A DNA stretch of 64,000 nt from Arthrobacter oryzae (GCF_030812315.1 NZ_JAUSSM010000005.1:1-64000), one strand, 5' to 3'; positions 27,172 to 36,648 are shown, counted from the stretch's first letter. The notes: a model not told the origin generated them from the letters alone. Numbers and translations: made by a program.

Positions 27172-28401
27172 ATGACTGAAGTCCGCAAGCGTAAAACCAT
27201 GAAGATCCTGGGCGTCGCCGCCATCTGCGCCGCGGTGGCTGCCGGCGGCATCGGCGTTGCCACGGCCCCCAGCTGGGCTGAGCCCGTTTTCCAGTCTGAG
27301 TCTTCCAGCCCGGTCCGGAACGAACCCGGGCTGGCTGCTCCGGTCGTCAAGGCCGTCGAGCTGGGCGTGACGCCCACGGACGGAGCCGCGGGGGTCAACC
27401 CGGCCGTCGCGCCGTCGGTTAAGGCCGTGAACGGAACGGTGAAGGACGTTGTGCTGGCAACGGCCGGTGGCGAGCCGGTCAAGGGCACCCTGAGCGCCGA
27501 CGGTTCCACCTGGACCGCCCTGGACCCCCTGCAGTTCGACGCCGCCTACGAGTACGCCTTCACGATCGTGGACCAGGCAGGCCGCGAAACCAAGAAGACC
27601 CAGACGTTCACCACGGTGGCCACGGCAAACGAGGCCGACGCTGCCGTGTACCCGCAGAACGGTTCCACTGTGGGATCGGGCCAGCCGATTGAAATCGTCT
27701 TTTCCGAGCCGGTCCTGAACAAGGAAGCCATGGAGAAGGCCGTGACCGTCACTGCGTCCTCCGGCCAGGCAGTCGCCTGGCGCTGGTATTCCGACCAGCG
27801 CGTGCGCATCCGACCGGAGGCTTTCTGGGCCTCCGGCAGCCAGGTCACCGTTGACCTCAAGCTCTTCGGTGTGGATTTCGGGAACAAAATGATTGGCAAC
27901 GTCGACACCAAAGTCAGCTTCAAGGTCGGCCCGCAGCGCGTCGCAATCGTGGATGACCTCACCAAGACCATGAACGTGTACTTTGACGGCCAGCTGGTGA
28001 AGACCGCCCCCGTGACCCTGGGCGACGCCGAGTGGCTCTCACCCACCGGGTACGCCGTAATCATGGAACAGGAACGCCATTCGAAATTCAACGCCGGCAG
28101 CATCGGCCTCAAGCCCGGTGACAAAGGCTACTACCCGCCGCTGACCGTCGAATACGCCAACAGGCTCACGTCATCGGGCGTTTACGTCCACCAGGCCCTC
28201 GAGTCGGCCTGGAGCTCCGTGGGCAGGGTCAATGTCTCCCACGGCTGCGTCGGGCTGCTGCCGGCTGACGCCGCCTGGTTCTTCAACAACATGAAGACCG
28301 GCGACGTCGTTCAGACCCTCAACACGGGTGCCCCGGCGGTTGAGCCGCTTGAGGGGTACGGCGACTGGAACATTCCCTGGGCACAGTACGCCAAGAGGTA
28401 G
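27172..28401 (+). CDS. L,D-transpeptidase (YkuD domain) with Ig-like domains
   Basis: A protein of about 409 residues exported by an N-terminal signal or anchor (MKILGVAAICAAVAAGGIGVATAP). Two Ig-like domains (about residues 60-260) precede the catalytic YkuD domain, whose motif VNVSHGCVGLLPADAAWFF holds the active cysteine near residue 360. The enzyme forms 3-3 or lipoprotein crosslinks in peptidoglycan. The ATG at 27172 has GGAGAAGG a short distance upstream, so earlier in-frame starts are rejected. It is convergent with the RDD gene. Confidence 0.9.
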   Translation: MTEVRKRKTMKILGVAAICAAVAAGGIGVATAPSWAEPVFQSESSSPVRNEPGLAAPVVKAVELGVTPTDGAAGVNPAVAPSVKAVNGTVKDVVLATAGGEPVKGTLSADGSTWTALDPLQFDAAYEYAFTIVDQAGRETKKTQTFTTVATANEADAAVYPQNGSTVGSGQPIEIVFSEPVLNKEAMEKAVTVTASSGQAVAWRWYSDQRVRIRPEAFWASGSQVTVDLKLFGVDFGNKMIGNVDTKVSFKVGPQRVAIVDDLTKTMNVYFDGQLVKTAPVTLGDAEWLSPTGYAVIMEQERHSKFNAGSIGLKPGDKGYYPPLTVEYANRLTSSGVYVHQALESAWSSVGRVNVSHGCVGLLPADAAWFFNNMKTGDVVQTLNTGAPAVEPLEGYGDWNIPWAQYAKR

Positions 28402-28411
28402 CTGCTGTGGC

Positions 28412-29221
28412 CTACGGGGTGTCCCGGCCGTAGGGGATTCGGTTCAGCCGTTCCCCCACGCCGGTGCTGCGTGCCCGTGCCCGGGTCAGCCGGCTAAGTT
28501 CCCGCTCGCGGCGCTCGACCAGGACTGCGGCCAGGTACTCTTCGGGTCCTGTGCCCGCAGGCGGCGGCGGGGCCACGCAGGCTGAAACCTCGTTGGCCAG
28601 CGAGGCCGCCATTGAGGCGCGCGACGACGGCGACATCCGTCCGGCCTGGCGGATGAACTGCGCGGACCGGCGGGCCACGGCGTCCGGTATCCGGCCGATG
28701 TCAGCCAGCGCGGCCCAGGACCTCAGGTGCGGAAGGACGAACGGGACGAACGGTGGTTCCGCGGGCACCCGGCGGCGGAGCGAGTAGGTTCCTGCCACCA
28801 CATCGCCGAGCCGCTTGGACTTGTCGTTGAACAGCGCGACGGCGATTGCCAGTCCGCCGAACGTTACGTAGATCTCCAGGAAACCGATCAGGCCGCGGAT
28901 CAGTGCGTGGCGGAACCGGATGGCGCCGCCGTCGTCCCGAACGATCCGGAGACCGGCGGCGAGCTTGCCCAGCGACAGGCCCCGGGTGAGGGTTTCCACT
29001 GCCACGGGGAGGATCACGAAGCAGAAAACCACACTGACCAGGACCAGTGTGCGCGCGGCCGCCCCGTCCAGGTCGCTGTAGGCGGACGCAATCACCGTCA
29101 TCATGACGATGAGGAGGACCACGTTGGCAACGACGTCCAGAATCACCCCCAGCGCCCGCGCGGCGAACGACGCCGGGCGTAGCTCCAGTACAACTGCTTC
29201 ACCTGTGATGATTGAGCTCAA
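28412..29221 (-). CDS. RDD family membrane protein
   Basis: A 269-residue protein whose N-terminal 150 residues hold the RDD domain: ELRPASFAARALGVILDVV (Arg then two aspartates around the membrane helices) and TRGLSLGKLAAGLRIVRDDGG as the conserved loop. A soluble, Arg/Ala-rich C-terminal half follows. RDD proteins are small membrane proteins often found with SpoIIM, MoxR, DUF58 and transglutaminase genes; here it is divergent from SpoIIM but 14 kb from the MoxR operon. The start codon is TTG with GGGGA six bases upstream. Confidence 0.85.
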   Translation of the reverse strand: MSSIITGEAVVLELRPASFAARALGVILDVVANVVLLIVMMTVIASAYSDLDGAAARTLVLVSVVFCFVILPVAVETLTRGLSLGKLAAGLRIVRDDGGAIRFRHALIRGLIGFLEIYVTFGGLAIAVALFNDKSKRLGDVVAGTYSLRRRVPAEPPFVPFVLPHLRSWAALADIGRIPDAVARRSAQFIRQAGRMSPSSRASMAASLANEVSACVAPPPPAGTGPEEYLAAVLVERRERELSRLTRARARSTGVGERLNRIPYGRDTP

Positions 29222-29279
29222 GCCGGGTCCCCGTCCCTACACGCCACCTACGAACGCTCACAGTCTAATCCGGGCGCGC

Positions 29280-29285
29280 TAGGGT
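29280..29285 (+). promoter_or_regulatory. -10 box of leaderless SpoIIM-like gene
   Basis: TAGGGT followed by six bases and the GTG at 29292, with no Shine-Dalgarno sequence in the gap. Confidence 0.5.
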
Positions 29286-29291
29286 AGTGCC

Positions 29292-30284
29292 GTGGACATC
29301 GATGCGTTCTCCGCCGTTAACGGGGACAAATGGGCGCGGCTCTACGTGCTGGCGTACAAACGGCGGCTCAACGGGAGCGAAGCCGATGAACTGCTGCGCC
29401 TTTACCAGGCCACGTCATCGCATCTGTCCCTGCTGCGTTCCGTTGCGCCGGAGAGCGGGCTCTCCGCCCAGTTGTCGGCCACGCTGGCGCAGGCCCGCAC
29501 CCGTTTCACCGGGGCACGGTCCAACTTCATGGACGACCTCGCCCGGTTCTTCGTCATCGCCCTGCCGGCGGCGTTCTACCGGCTCCGCTGGCTCACTGTC
29601 TGGTGCGGCCTGGCGTTCTGCCTGATCGCGGGCGCGTACGCGCTGTGGATCGCCACGTCACCGGATGCGCTCCGTGCCCTCGGTTCGGACGCCACCATCA
29701 AGCAGTACGTCGAAAGAGACTTCATCGACTACTACTCGGAGAATCCCGCGGCGTCCTTTGCGGGAGCTGTCTGGACCAACAACGCGTGGATCTCTGCCCA
29801 GGCAGTGGCCCTGGGCATCACGGGTTTCTGGGTTCCCATGATCCTGTTCGGCAATGCCCAGGGTGTGGGTGTCGCGGCAGGAGTTTTCGCCGCCGTCGGC
29901 AAGTCGGATGTTTTCTTCAGCTACATTCTTCCCCACGGCCTGATGGAGCTCACCGCGGTCTTCATTGCCTGCGCGGCCGGCCTGAAGATCTTCTGGGCGA
30001 TGGTTTCGCCGGGGCCCCGGACCAGGGGCCAGGCCGTGGCGGCGGAAGGCCGCTCGCTGATCACTGTGGCACTGGGACTTGTCCTGGTGCTGTTCGTCTC
30101 CGGCCTCGTGGAAGGGTTCGTCACACCCAGCAGCCTTCCCGTGTGGGCCAAGATCAGCATCGGCGCCGCGGTACTGGCGGCGTACTGGACGTACGTCCTG
30201 GTCTGGGGCCGGCGCGCCTACCTTTCCGGTGCCAGCGGCGACCTGGACAGCGCGGATGCCGGGTACACGGCGTTGGCCTCCTGA
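29292..30284 (+). CDS. Stage II sporulation protein M-like (DUF95) membrane protein
   Basis: A 330-residue polytopic protein. The N-terminal cytoplasmic region (DIDAFSAVNGDKWARLYVLAYKRRLNGSEADELLRLY) leads into about five membrane helices with the characteristic PHGLMELTAVFIACAAGLKI segment around residue 220. In non-sporulating actinobacteria it accompanies RDD and MoxR/DUF58 genes and probably belongs to the same envelope module. It is divergent from RDD and leaderless by its TAGGGT box. Confidence 0.85.
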   Translation: MDIDAFSAVNGDKWARLYVLAYKRRLNGSEADELLRLYQATSSHLSLLRSVAPESGLSAQLSATLAQARTRFTGARSNFMDDLARFFVIALPAAFYRLRWLTVWCGLAFCLIAGAYALWIATSPDALRALGSDATIKQYVERDFIDYYSENPAASFAGAVWTNNAWISAQAVALGITGFWVPMILFGNAQGVGVAAGVFAAVGKSDVFFSYILPHGLMELTAVFIACAAGLKIFWAMVSPGPRTRGQAVAAEGRSLITVALGLVLVLFVSGLVEGFVTPSSLPVWAKISIGAAVLAAYWTYVLVWGRRAYLSGASGDLDSADAGYTALAS

Positions 30285-30435
30285 ATCCGGTCAGCCGAAT
30301 CCCGTCATCTGAATCCGGTTAGGAACGGGGTGGCACCTCCCGCCACGGAGTGGCTGACGGTAGGCTCATCTGGAGATAAGTAGCGTTGCCTGGCGGTGTC
30401 AGGGCGGCGCGGACGCCTACGGAAGTGAAGCTGCA

Positions 30436-31701
30436 GTGACTGAGAAAACTCCCACCCCGCCGAATCGGCAGGATCCGCACGTGGACCCCGCCGACGACAC
30501 TGACGAGCCTGCGTTCGACTGGATGAAGCCCGCCGGTGCGGGAGCAGGCACAGCGGCGACGGCAAAGGAACCGGCCCCGGCTGGAAAGTCCATCCCTGAC
30601 GCAGGCAAGGACCAGCCGGCAGCGTCCGCCGGCACTCCTGCACGCCAAGGCGGCACCCCTGCACGACAGAGCGGCGCCTCCCCGGCTGTTGCATCCCAAG
30701 CCGCTGCATCCCAAACAGTTGCTTCCCCGGCCGCCGCATCCCGGGCCGGAATGCCGCGGGCTGCAGCGTCGCCCCAGGCCGAAAGCCGCGCGGACCGCAA
30801 GGCCGCGGAGGCCGCCGTCGAGCCTGGCGCTCCCGAGCCGCAGGGGAGGGGGACGCACTTCCGCGAACCACTTCCCACGTCCGCGCTCCAGATCCGCCCG
30901 CCGCAGGATGAGGTGGAGCGCCGGAACGCCGAGCGTGAACACGCCGCCAATACCAAACCCGTATTGCCCCGCGTGATGCAGGTACTGCTTGCTGCCTTCT
31001 ACCCGCTGATCCTGCTGGTCCTGGCCGTGCGGGCCGTCACCAGCCCGCTGTTTCTGTGGGTGGAATACAACCGTCCCGGCTTCCCCGGCGACGGCTACGG
31101 CTTCAGCACCGATGACCGCATGACCTACGGGTCCTACGCGGTGGACTACCTCAGCAACTGGTCCGGCCCGCGGTATCTCGGCGAGCTGGTGAACCGCAGC
31201 GGCGATCCGCTGTTCCAGGAAGGCGAAGTCAGCCACATGGCCGACGTCAAACTGGTCATCCTCTCCACTTTCGCCGGGGGTGCGCTGCTGATCCTGCTGG
31301 CCATCATCGCCATCATCTACCTGCGGCGCCGCAGCACCGGGGGAGTCCGTCGAGGCCTGTTCGCCGGCTCCATCGTGACCCTTGTAATCATTCTGGGGCT
31401 CGGCACACTGGCAGCGCTGGGCTGGCAGCAGTTCTTCACGGAGTTCCACCGCATCTTCTTCGCCAGCGGGACCTGGACGTTCGCCTTGGAAGACACCCTC
31501 ATCCGGCTCTTCCCGGGACAGTTCTGGGTTGACGCCGGGATCGTTATCGGAGCCCTCGTGCTGATCGCGTCCGTGGTGACGCTGGTCCTCACCTGGCCCA
31601 CCAGGAAGCGCCGCGGCATCGCCAAGGACAGCACTCCCAAGGACGCTGTCGCCAAGGACGGGACCAAGGACGGGACCAAGGACGACGCAGCCGCGGTGTA
31701 A
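30436..31701 (+). CDS. TIGR01906/DUF1461 family membrane protein
   Basis: A 421-residue protein. Residues 1-170 are a disordered, Ala/Pro/Gln-rich cytoplasmic extension with repeated short motifs such as ASQAAASQTVASPAAAS. From about residue 175 it is a four-helix membrane domain with LFLWVEYNRPGFPGDGYGFSTDDRMTYGSYAVDYLSN, the mark of DUF1461. The tail carries three KD[GS]TK-type repeats. The function is unknown. The coding start is a GTG after a GGAAGTGAAG tract. Confidence 0.82.
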   Translation: MTEKTPTPPNRQDPHVDPADDTDEPAFDWMKPAGAGAGTAATAKEPAPAGKSIPDAGKDQPAASAGTPARQGGTPARQSGASPAVASQAAASQTVASPAAASRAGMPRAAASPQAESRADRKAAEAAVEPGAPEPQGRGTHFREPLPTSALQIRPPQDEVERRNAEREHAANTKPVLPRVMQVLLAAFYPLILLVLAVRAVTSPLFLWVEYNRPGFPGDGYGFSTDDRMTYGSYAVDYLSNWSGPRYLGELVNRSGDPLFQEGEVSHMADVKLVILSTFAGGALLILLAIIAIIYLRRRSTGGVRRGLFAGSIVTLVIILGLGTLAALGWQQFFTEFHRIFFASGTWTFALEDTLIRLFPGQFWVDAGIVIGALVLIASVVTLVLTWPTRKRRGIAKDSTPKDAVAKDGTKDGTKDDAAAV

Positions 31702-31724
31702 ACAACGGCACCAGAACCAACTAC

Positions 31725-31764
31725 AAATGAAGGCGACCGGCACGCGTGCCGGTCGCCTTCATTT
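31725..31764. terminator. Perfect 40-bp palindrome, bidirectional terminator
   Basis: Twenty-base arms (31725-31744 and 31745-31764) form an exact palindrome flanked by AAAT and ATTT. It sits between the convergent DUF1461 and acyl-CoA ligase genes and can stop transcription from both sides. Confidence 0.85.
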
Positions 31765-31812
31765 GCCCTGTGCACGGGCTTGCCCGGTGCCCGGACCGCC
31801 CATGACGTTTTG

Positions 31813-33642
31813 CTAGCGGTACAGTCCGTTGATGTGCTCTTCGAAGTCGCTGACGACGGCGGCCCTTTTGAGTTTCAGCGACGGCGTCAGGTGGCCTGAC
31901 TCGACCGTGAATTCAGCACTCAGCAGGGCGAAGCTGCGGATGGACTCCGCCTTCGACACCAGCTGGTTGGCCTGGTCGATGGCGCCCTGGACAGCCTCGC
32001 GGACCCGGTCATCGGACGTGGCTTCGGCAACACTGATGACCGGGATCTTCCGGGCCGCGCACCAGTTCTCCAAGCCTTCCGGGTCTAGGTTGACCAGTGC
32101 CGAAACGAACGGCCGCCCGTCGCCCACCACCACGGCCTGGGCCACGAGCTGGTGCTCCCGGATCTTTTCCTCCAGCGGTCCGGGTGCCACGTTCTTGCCG
32201 CCGGCGGTCACGAGGAGGTCCTTCTTGCGGCCCGTGATGGTGAGGAAGCCGTCTTCATCCAGGGAACCGAGGTCTCCCGTGCGGAAGAACCCGTCCACGA
32301 AGGCTTCCGCGTTGGCGGCCTCGTTGGCGTGGTAGCCCTTGAAGATGCCGATGCCCTTGACCAGGATCTCGCCGTCCTCGGCGACCCGGATGGTGGTTCC
32401 GGGCACCGGGATGCCTACGGTTCCCACTTTGGTCCGCGACGGGGTGTTGGCGGTGCACGGGGCCGTGGTCTCGGTGAGCCCGTAACCCTCGAGCACGGGG
32501 ATGCCTGCGCCGCGGAAGAAGTGCGCGTCGTTGGAGCTCAGCGGGCTGGCGCCGGAGACGGTGTACCTGAGCTGGCCGCCGAAGGCCTGGCGGAGCCTGG
32601 GGTAGAGCAGCCGGTCAAAAACGGCGTGTTTGGTGCGGAGCATCAGGCCCGGCCCGGTGCCCGTTCCGCGTGCGGCAGCGTCGAGGGACCGGGAGTAGTC
32701 GATGGCCGCAACGGAAGCGGCGGCGAACAGCCGTTCCTTTCCCGCGAGGGCTGCCTTGTGGCCGGCACCCGCATAAACCTTCTCAAAGATCCTGGGCACC
32801 ACCAGCAGGAAGGTGGGTTTGAACGTGCCCAGGTCCTCCAGCAGTTGGGCGGCACTGGAAGTATGCCCCAGGGTTACTCCCGCGCTGAGGCACACCACCT
32901 GGACGGCACGGGCCAGGACATGGGCGAGGGGGAGGAACATCAGCGTCCGGGCACCCTCCTGCCGCAAGAGCTCGGGTAGGAATTCAACGATGTTGGCGGC
33001 CACCAGGGCAAAGTTGCCGTGCGTTATCTCGCAGCCCTTCGGCTTGCCTGTGGTTCCGGAGGTGTACACCAGCGAGGCGACGTCGGCCAGGCCCGCGGTG
33101 CTGCGGTGCCGCTCCAGCTCCGCGTCGGTGACGCCGGCGCCGGCTGCGGCGAGGCTCGCCAGGTTGGGTGCGCCGCCGTCGTCGTCCATCCGCACAACAG
33201 TCAGCACAGCGTTGCCGAGCAGTTCGGAGTGGACCAGTACCCCGCCAACCAGCTCTTCCTTGGCCCGGTCCTCGACGAACACCCTGCGGGCGCCCGAGTC
33301 ATGCAGGATCCATTCGACCTGGCTTGCCGAGGAGGTCTCGTAAACCGGAACGGTCACGCCGCCGGCAAACCAGATGGCGAAGTCCACGAGGGTCCATTCG
33401 TACCGGGTTCCGGACATCACAGCGACGGTGTCGCCCGGCGTGAGGCCCCCGGCGATCAGCCCTTTGGCAAGAGCCCTGACCTTGTCCAGGAACTGCCGGG
33501 CGGGGACATCAACCCACCCGTTGGGGCCCTTGCGGGAGTACACGGCGTGGGAAGGGTCCTTGGCGTGCTGCCCCAGCAGCAGGTCAGTGACGTTGCTGTC
33601 CTGATCCAGCTCCACGAGCAGTTCAGTGCTTGCTTCTCTCAC
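31813..33642 (-). CDS. Long-chain fatty acid--CoA ligase
   Basis: A protein of about 609 residues of the FadD/FAA1 AMP-forming class. It activates fatty acids to acyl-CoA for degradation or lipid synthesis. The AMP-binding motif YTSGTTGKPKGCEITHG (around residue 190), the adenylation loop YGLTETTAPCT (around residue 390), and the hinge FRTGDLGSLDEDGFLTITGRKKDLLVTAGGKNVAP are all present. The GTG at 33642 has GGAGA six to seven bases upstream, so the long N-terminal extension of the open frame is not coding. It lies 94 bases downstream of the mannosyltransferase on the same strand. Confidence 0.92.
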   Translation of the reverse strand: MREASTELLVELDQDSNVTDLLLGQHAKDPSHAVYSRKGPNGWVDVPARQFLDKVRALAKGLIAGGLTPGDTVAVMSGTRYEWTLVDFAIWFAGGVTVPVYETSSASQVEWILHDSGARRVFVEDRAKEELVGGVLVHSELLGNAVLTVVRMDDDGGAPNLASLAAAGAGVTDAELERHRSTAGLADVASLVYTSGTTGKPKGCEITHGNFALVAANIVEFLPELLRQEGARTLMFLPLAHVLARAVQVVCLSAGVTLGHTSSAAQLLEDLGTFKPTFLLVVPRIFEKVYAGAGHKAALAGKERLFAAASVAAIDYSRSLDAAARGTGTGPGLMLRTKHAVFDRLLYPRLRQAFGGQLRYTVSGASPLSSNDAHFFRGAGIPVLEGYGLTETTAPCTANTPSRTKVGTVGIPVPGTTIRVAEDGEILVKGIGIFKGYHANEAANAEAFVDGFFRTGDLGSLDEDGFLTITGRKKDLLVTAGGKNVAPGPLEEKIREHQLVAQAVVVGDGRPFVSALVNLDPEGLENWCAARKIPVISVAEATSDDRVREAVQGAIDQANQLVSKAESIRSFALLSAEFTVESGHLTPSLKLKRAAVVSDFEEHINGLYR

Positions 33643-33736
33643 AGCCAGTCTCCGTTCCGGATCCGTGATTCGACTTCCCGGTACCCCGTTTCCTCGTTCG
33701 CGGTTCCATCGCACGCGGCACCCCTGCAATACTGCC

Positions 33737-35443
33737 CTAGATCCAGGACGGCATCCACATCCGGAACCGCCAGTCCTGGTAGGGAATGAGTTCCGCGGTC
33801 CAGATGGGGTAGAAAAACGCCGACAGCAGCACGGCACCGGCAACAAACAGTGCCACCAGGTAGAGCCCGGATCGACGGCGCCACAGCGGGTCCTGACGCC
33901 GTCCGAGCGCCAGGCCCAGGCAGAATGTCAGGCCAAGTACCAGGAATGGTTCAAAGGACACGGCGTAGAAAGTGAACATGGTGCGTTCCGGATACAGGAA
34001 CCACGGGAGGTAGCCCGCACCGACCCCGGCCAGGATGGCACCGGCCCGCCAGTCGCGGCGGCCCGCCCACCAGAAGAGCAGGATCACCAGCGAAACCGTG
34101 GCGCTCCACCAGATCAGGGGGTTGCCCACCGAGAGGATGGCGGACGTGCAACTGGCCACGTCGCACCCCGGGCTTCCCTGTTTGGGGGACTCGTAGAAAA
34201 AAGATGTGGGGCGCCCCATCACCAGCCAGCTCCAGGCGCTGGCCTCGTAGGGGTGGTCGGAGCTAAGCCCCTGATGGAACTTGTACGCCTCCAGGTGGTA
34301 GTGGGCCAGGGACCGCAGCGGACCCGGGATCCAGTCCCACTGGGCAGAGGGGTTGGTGTCGGCCCAGTGGCGGAAGTACGCATCCTTCGACTGGAACCAG
34401 CCGGCCCACGTGGAGACGTACACCAGGGCGGCAACAGGGACGATGCTCAGGAAAGCGGGAATGCCGTCCTTGATGATGCCGCCGCTGATCCAGCCCCGGA
34501 TCCCTGCGATCCGGCGCGCGCTCAGGTCCCAGAAGACGGTCAGCAGCCCGAAGCCGGCCATGAAGAACAGGGCGGACCACTTAGTACCCACCGCAAGGCC
34601 CAGGCAGACCCCCGCCGCAATGCGCCACCAGCGGACGCCCAGCCACGGTCCGGAAACCAGTTGAAGCACCGACAGCCTGCCGTCCGTGGCGGCCGCGGAC
34701 TGGCGGCCAAGCCTCGCTGCCAGCCGCCGTCGGCCGTCGTCGCGGTCCATCAGGAGCGCCCCGAAAGCGGCGAGGATCCAGAACATCAGGAAGATATCCA
34801 GCAGGGACGTCCTGGACATCACCAGATGGTGGCCGTCCACTGCCAGCAGGAGGCCGGCCGCGGCCCCCAGGGTCAGCGAGTGGAAGAGTTTTTGTGCGAT
34901 CAGGGCGATCAGGAGGATGGACAGCGTTCCGGTCAGTGCTGCGCCGAACCGCCAGCCCAGGGGATTGTCAGGGCCGAACAGCCACATACCTGCCGCGATC
35001 ATCCATTTGCCCACCGGCGGGTGCACCACGTACTCGGGGGACGCAAGGATGACTTCAGGATTCCCTGCCACGAAGGATTCGTTGGCCTTGTCCGGCCAGC
35101 CGCGCTCGTAGCCGCTGACCAGGAACGAATAGCCGTCCTTGACGTAGTACGTCTCGTCAAACACCAGGCTCCGGGGATCCTCCAGGCGGACAAAGCGAAG
35201 GATGCCGCCGATCGCCGCCGTGATGGCTGGAACCAGCCAGAACCACAGCCGCAGCGACGGCGGATAGTCCCGCCAGGTACGGATGCTTCCGAGTAGCCGT
35301 TCCTGCAGGGCGCTTTCCGTGAAAGCCTCCCGCGGCCGGCGGATCCACCGGTGCCCCTCGAGGTTTCGTCCCGATGTCCCGGACTCCGGCTGCACCGGGC
35401 TGGCTGAGTCGGCCTCGACAGGAGGTACGGAGGTCTGCGTCAC
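33737..35443 (-). CDS. Dolichyl-phosphate-mannose--protein mannosyltransferase (PMT)
   Basis: A 568-residue integral membrane enzyme of family GT39 that moves mannose from polyprenyl-phosphate-mannose to Ser/Thr of exported proteins. It has about ten helices. The catalytic loop after helix 1 shows LEDPRSLVFDETYYVKDGYSFLVSGYE, including the Asp-Glu pair. WKSALFFMAGFG-type repeats and the C-terminal WIPGPLRSLAHYHLEAYKFHQGL are also typical. It is divergent from rsmI, a pairing conserved in mycobacteria (Rv1002c/Rv1003, from memory). The GTG start lies six bases after a TAGCAT box. Confidence 0.94.
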   Translation of the reverse strand: MTQTSVPPVEADSASPVQPESGTSGRNLEGHRWIRRPREAFTESALQERLLGSIRTWRDYPPSLRLWFWLVPAITAAIGGILRFVRLEDPRSLVFDETYYVKDGYSFLVSGYERGWPDKANESFVAGNPEVILASPEYVVHPPVGKWMIAAGMWLFGPDNPLGWRFGAALTGTLSILLIALIAQKLFHSLTLGAAAGLLLAVDGHHLVMSRTSLLDIFLMFWILAAFGALLMDRDDGRRRLAARLGRQSAAATDGRLSVLQLVSGPWLGVRWWRIAAGVCLGLAVGTKWSALFFMAGFGLLTVFWDLSARRIAGIRGWISGGIIKDGIPAFLSIVPVAALVYVSTWAGWFQSKDAYFRHWADTNPSAQWDWIPGPLRSLAHYHLEAYKFHQGLSSDHPYEASAWSWLVMGRPTSFFYESPKQGSPGCDVASCTSAILSVGNPLIWWSATVSLVILLFWWAGRRDWRAGAILAGVGAGYLPWFLYPERTMFTFYAVSFEPFLVLGLTFCLGLALGRRQDPLWRRRSGLYLVALFVAGAVLLSAFFYPIWTAELIPYQDWRFRMWMPSWI

Positions 35444-35449
35444 GTGCCC

Positions 35450-35491
35450 ATGCTACCTTTTGGGGCTGGAAGAGCCTGCCAGCAGTAGGCT
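35450..35491. promoter_or_regulatory. Back-to-back leaderless promoters of PMT and rsmI
   Basis: The minus strand carries TAGCAT at 35450-35455, six bases before the PMT GTG at 35443. The plus strand carries TAGGCT at 35486-35491, six bases before the rsmI GTG at 35498. The two genes are separated by 54 bases, so their -35 regions must overlap and the promoters may compete. Confidence 0.55.
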
Positions 35492-35497
35492 GGTCGT

Positions 35498-36493
35498 GTG
35501 GACCAACAACTAAGCACTTCCCGCGCCAGCGGCTCCGATGACGCCAACACTTCCGAAGAAGCAGGTCCGACACCGTCTGCGACACTGTCCGGCGCGGCAG
35601 GTCCCGTGGAGGAAGCCGTGGAGGCGGCCGGGGAACCGGCGGCGCGCTCCACTGAAGGGCAGCCCGGCAGGATCGTGCTCGCGGCGACACCCATCGGCAA
35701 CGTCGGCGATGCGTCCCCGCGGCTGGTTGAACTGCTCACCACTGCGGACATTGTCGCCGCCGAGGATACCAGGCGCCTGCACCGCCTGGTGCAGAACCTG
35801 GGTGTCACTGTGGGCGGGCGGGTGATCAGCTACCACGAGCACAACGAAGCGGTGAAGACCGCCGAACTCCTGGACCACGTGCGGGCCGGCAAGACCATCG
35901 TGATGGTGACCGACGCCGGAATGCCTGCTGTTTCGGACCCGGGTTTCCGGCTCGTCGAAGGCGCGGTGGCGGCCGGCCTGACGGTCACTGCGGTGCCTGG
36001 CCCGTCCGCGGTCCTGACGGCCCTCGCGCTGTCCGGCCTCCCCACGGACCGGTTCTGTTTTGAAGGGTTCCTTCCCCGCAAGGCGGGCGAACGCGCCTCC
36101 CGGCTGTCGGACCTCGACGCCGAACGCCGGACGATGGTTTTCTTTGAGGCCCCGCACCGGCTTGAGCCGATGCTTCGCGCGCTGCGCGAGCGTTTCGGTC
36201 CGGACCGCGCGGCTGCAGTGTGCCGCGAGCTGACCAAGACGTATGAAGAGGTCATCCGCGGCTCGCTGCGTGAACTTCTGCTGTGGGCAGAGAGCAACGA
36301 GGTGCGCGGGGAGATAGCAGTCGTAGTGGGCGGCGCTCCGGAGCGTGAGCCCGGAAAGCCGGAGGACCATGTTGCCGCCGTCAACGGCCTGATTGCGCAG
36401 GGAATCAGGCTGAAGGAGGCCGTGGCTGCCGTAGCCGAGGACGCGAAGGTCAGCAAGAGGGAGCTCTATTCCGCGGTCCTCGCAGCCCGCTAG
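35498..36493 (+). CDS. rsmI: 16S rRNA (cytidine(1402)-2'-O)-methyltransferase
   Basis: A 331-residue SAM-dependent enzyme that 2'-O-methylates C1402 in the decoding centre of 16S rRNA. Signature elements are AATPIGNVGDASPRL (about residue 65), AEDTRRLHRLVQNLGV, and TDAGMPAVSDPGFRLVEGAV with the SAM-binding glycines. FFEAPHRLEPMLRAL is also strongly conserved. The first 55 residues are an Ala/Pro/Glu-rich extension absent from most homologues; the leaderless promoter supports translation from the GTG at 35498. Confidence 0.95.
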   Translation: MDQQLSTSRASGSDDANTSEEAGPTPSATLSGAAGPVEEAVEAAGEPAARSTEGQPGRIVLAATPIGNVGDASPRLVELLTTADIVAAEDTRRLHRLVQNLGVTVGGRVISYHEHNEAVKTAELLDHVRAGKTIVMVTDAGMPAVSDPGFRLVEGAVAAGLTVTAVPGPSAVLTALALSGLPTDRFCFEGFLPRKAGERASRLSDLDAERRTMVFFEAPHRLEPMLRALRERFGPDRAAAVCRELTKTYEEVIRGSLRELLLWAESNEVRGEIAVVVGGAPEREPGKPEDHVAAVNGLIAQGIRLKEAVAAVAEDAKVSKRELYSAVLAAR

Positions 36494-36510
36494 AAACCGG
36501 GCGTGGGCCT

Positions 36511-36524
36511 TGTGCAGCTGCACA
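36511..36524. promoter_or_regulatory. Perfect 14-bp palindrome upstream of the dehydrogenase
   Basis: TGTGCAGCTGCACA is an exact palindrome in the 155-base gap between rsmI and the semialdehyde dehydrogenase. It could be an operator of the dehydrogenase gene or part of an rsmI hairpin. The rest of the gap contains imperfect repeats of GTGC/GCAT and a GAGGGAG ribosome binding site. Confidence 0.4.
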
Positions 36525-36648
36525 GCAAAGCCTGAAGTGCATAGTGCGCGCATGCATAGACGCTCCGGAGTGCGCGGCAGTACCGTGGCATTAAAGCAGC
36601 CCAGAGCTGAACCCATCCCCAACCCCAATTGCTGACGAGGGAGTCATC

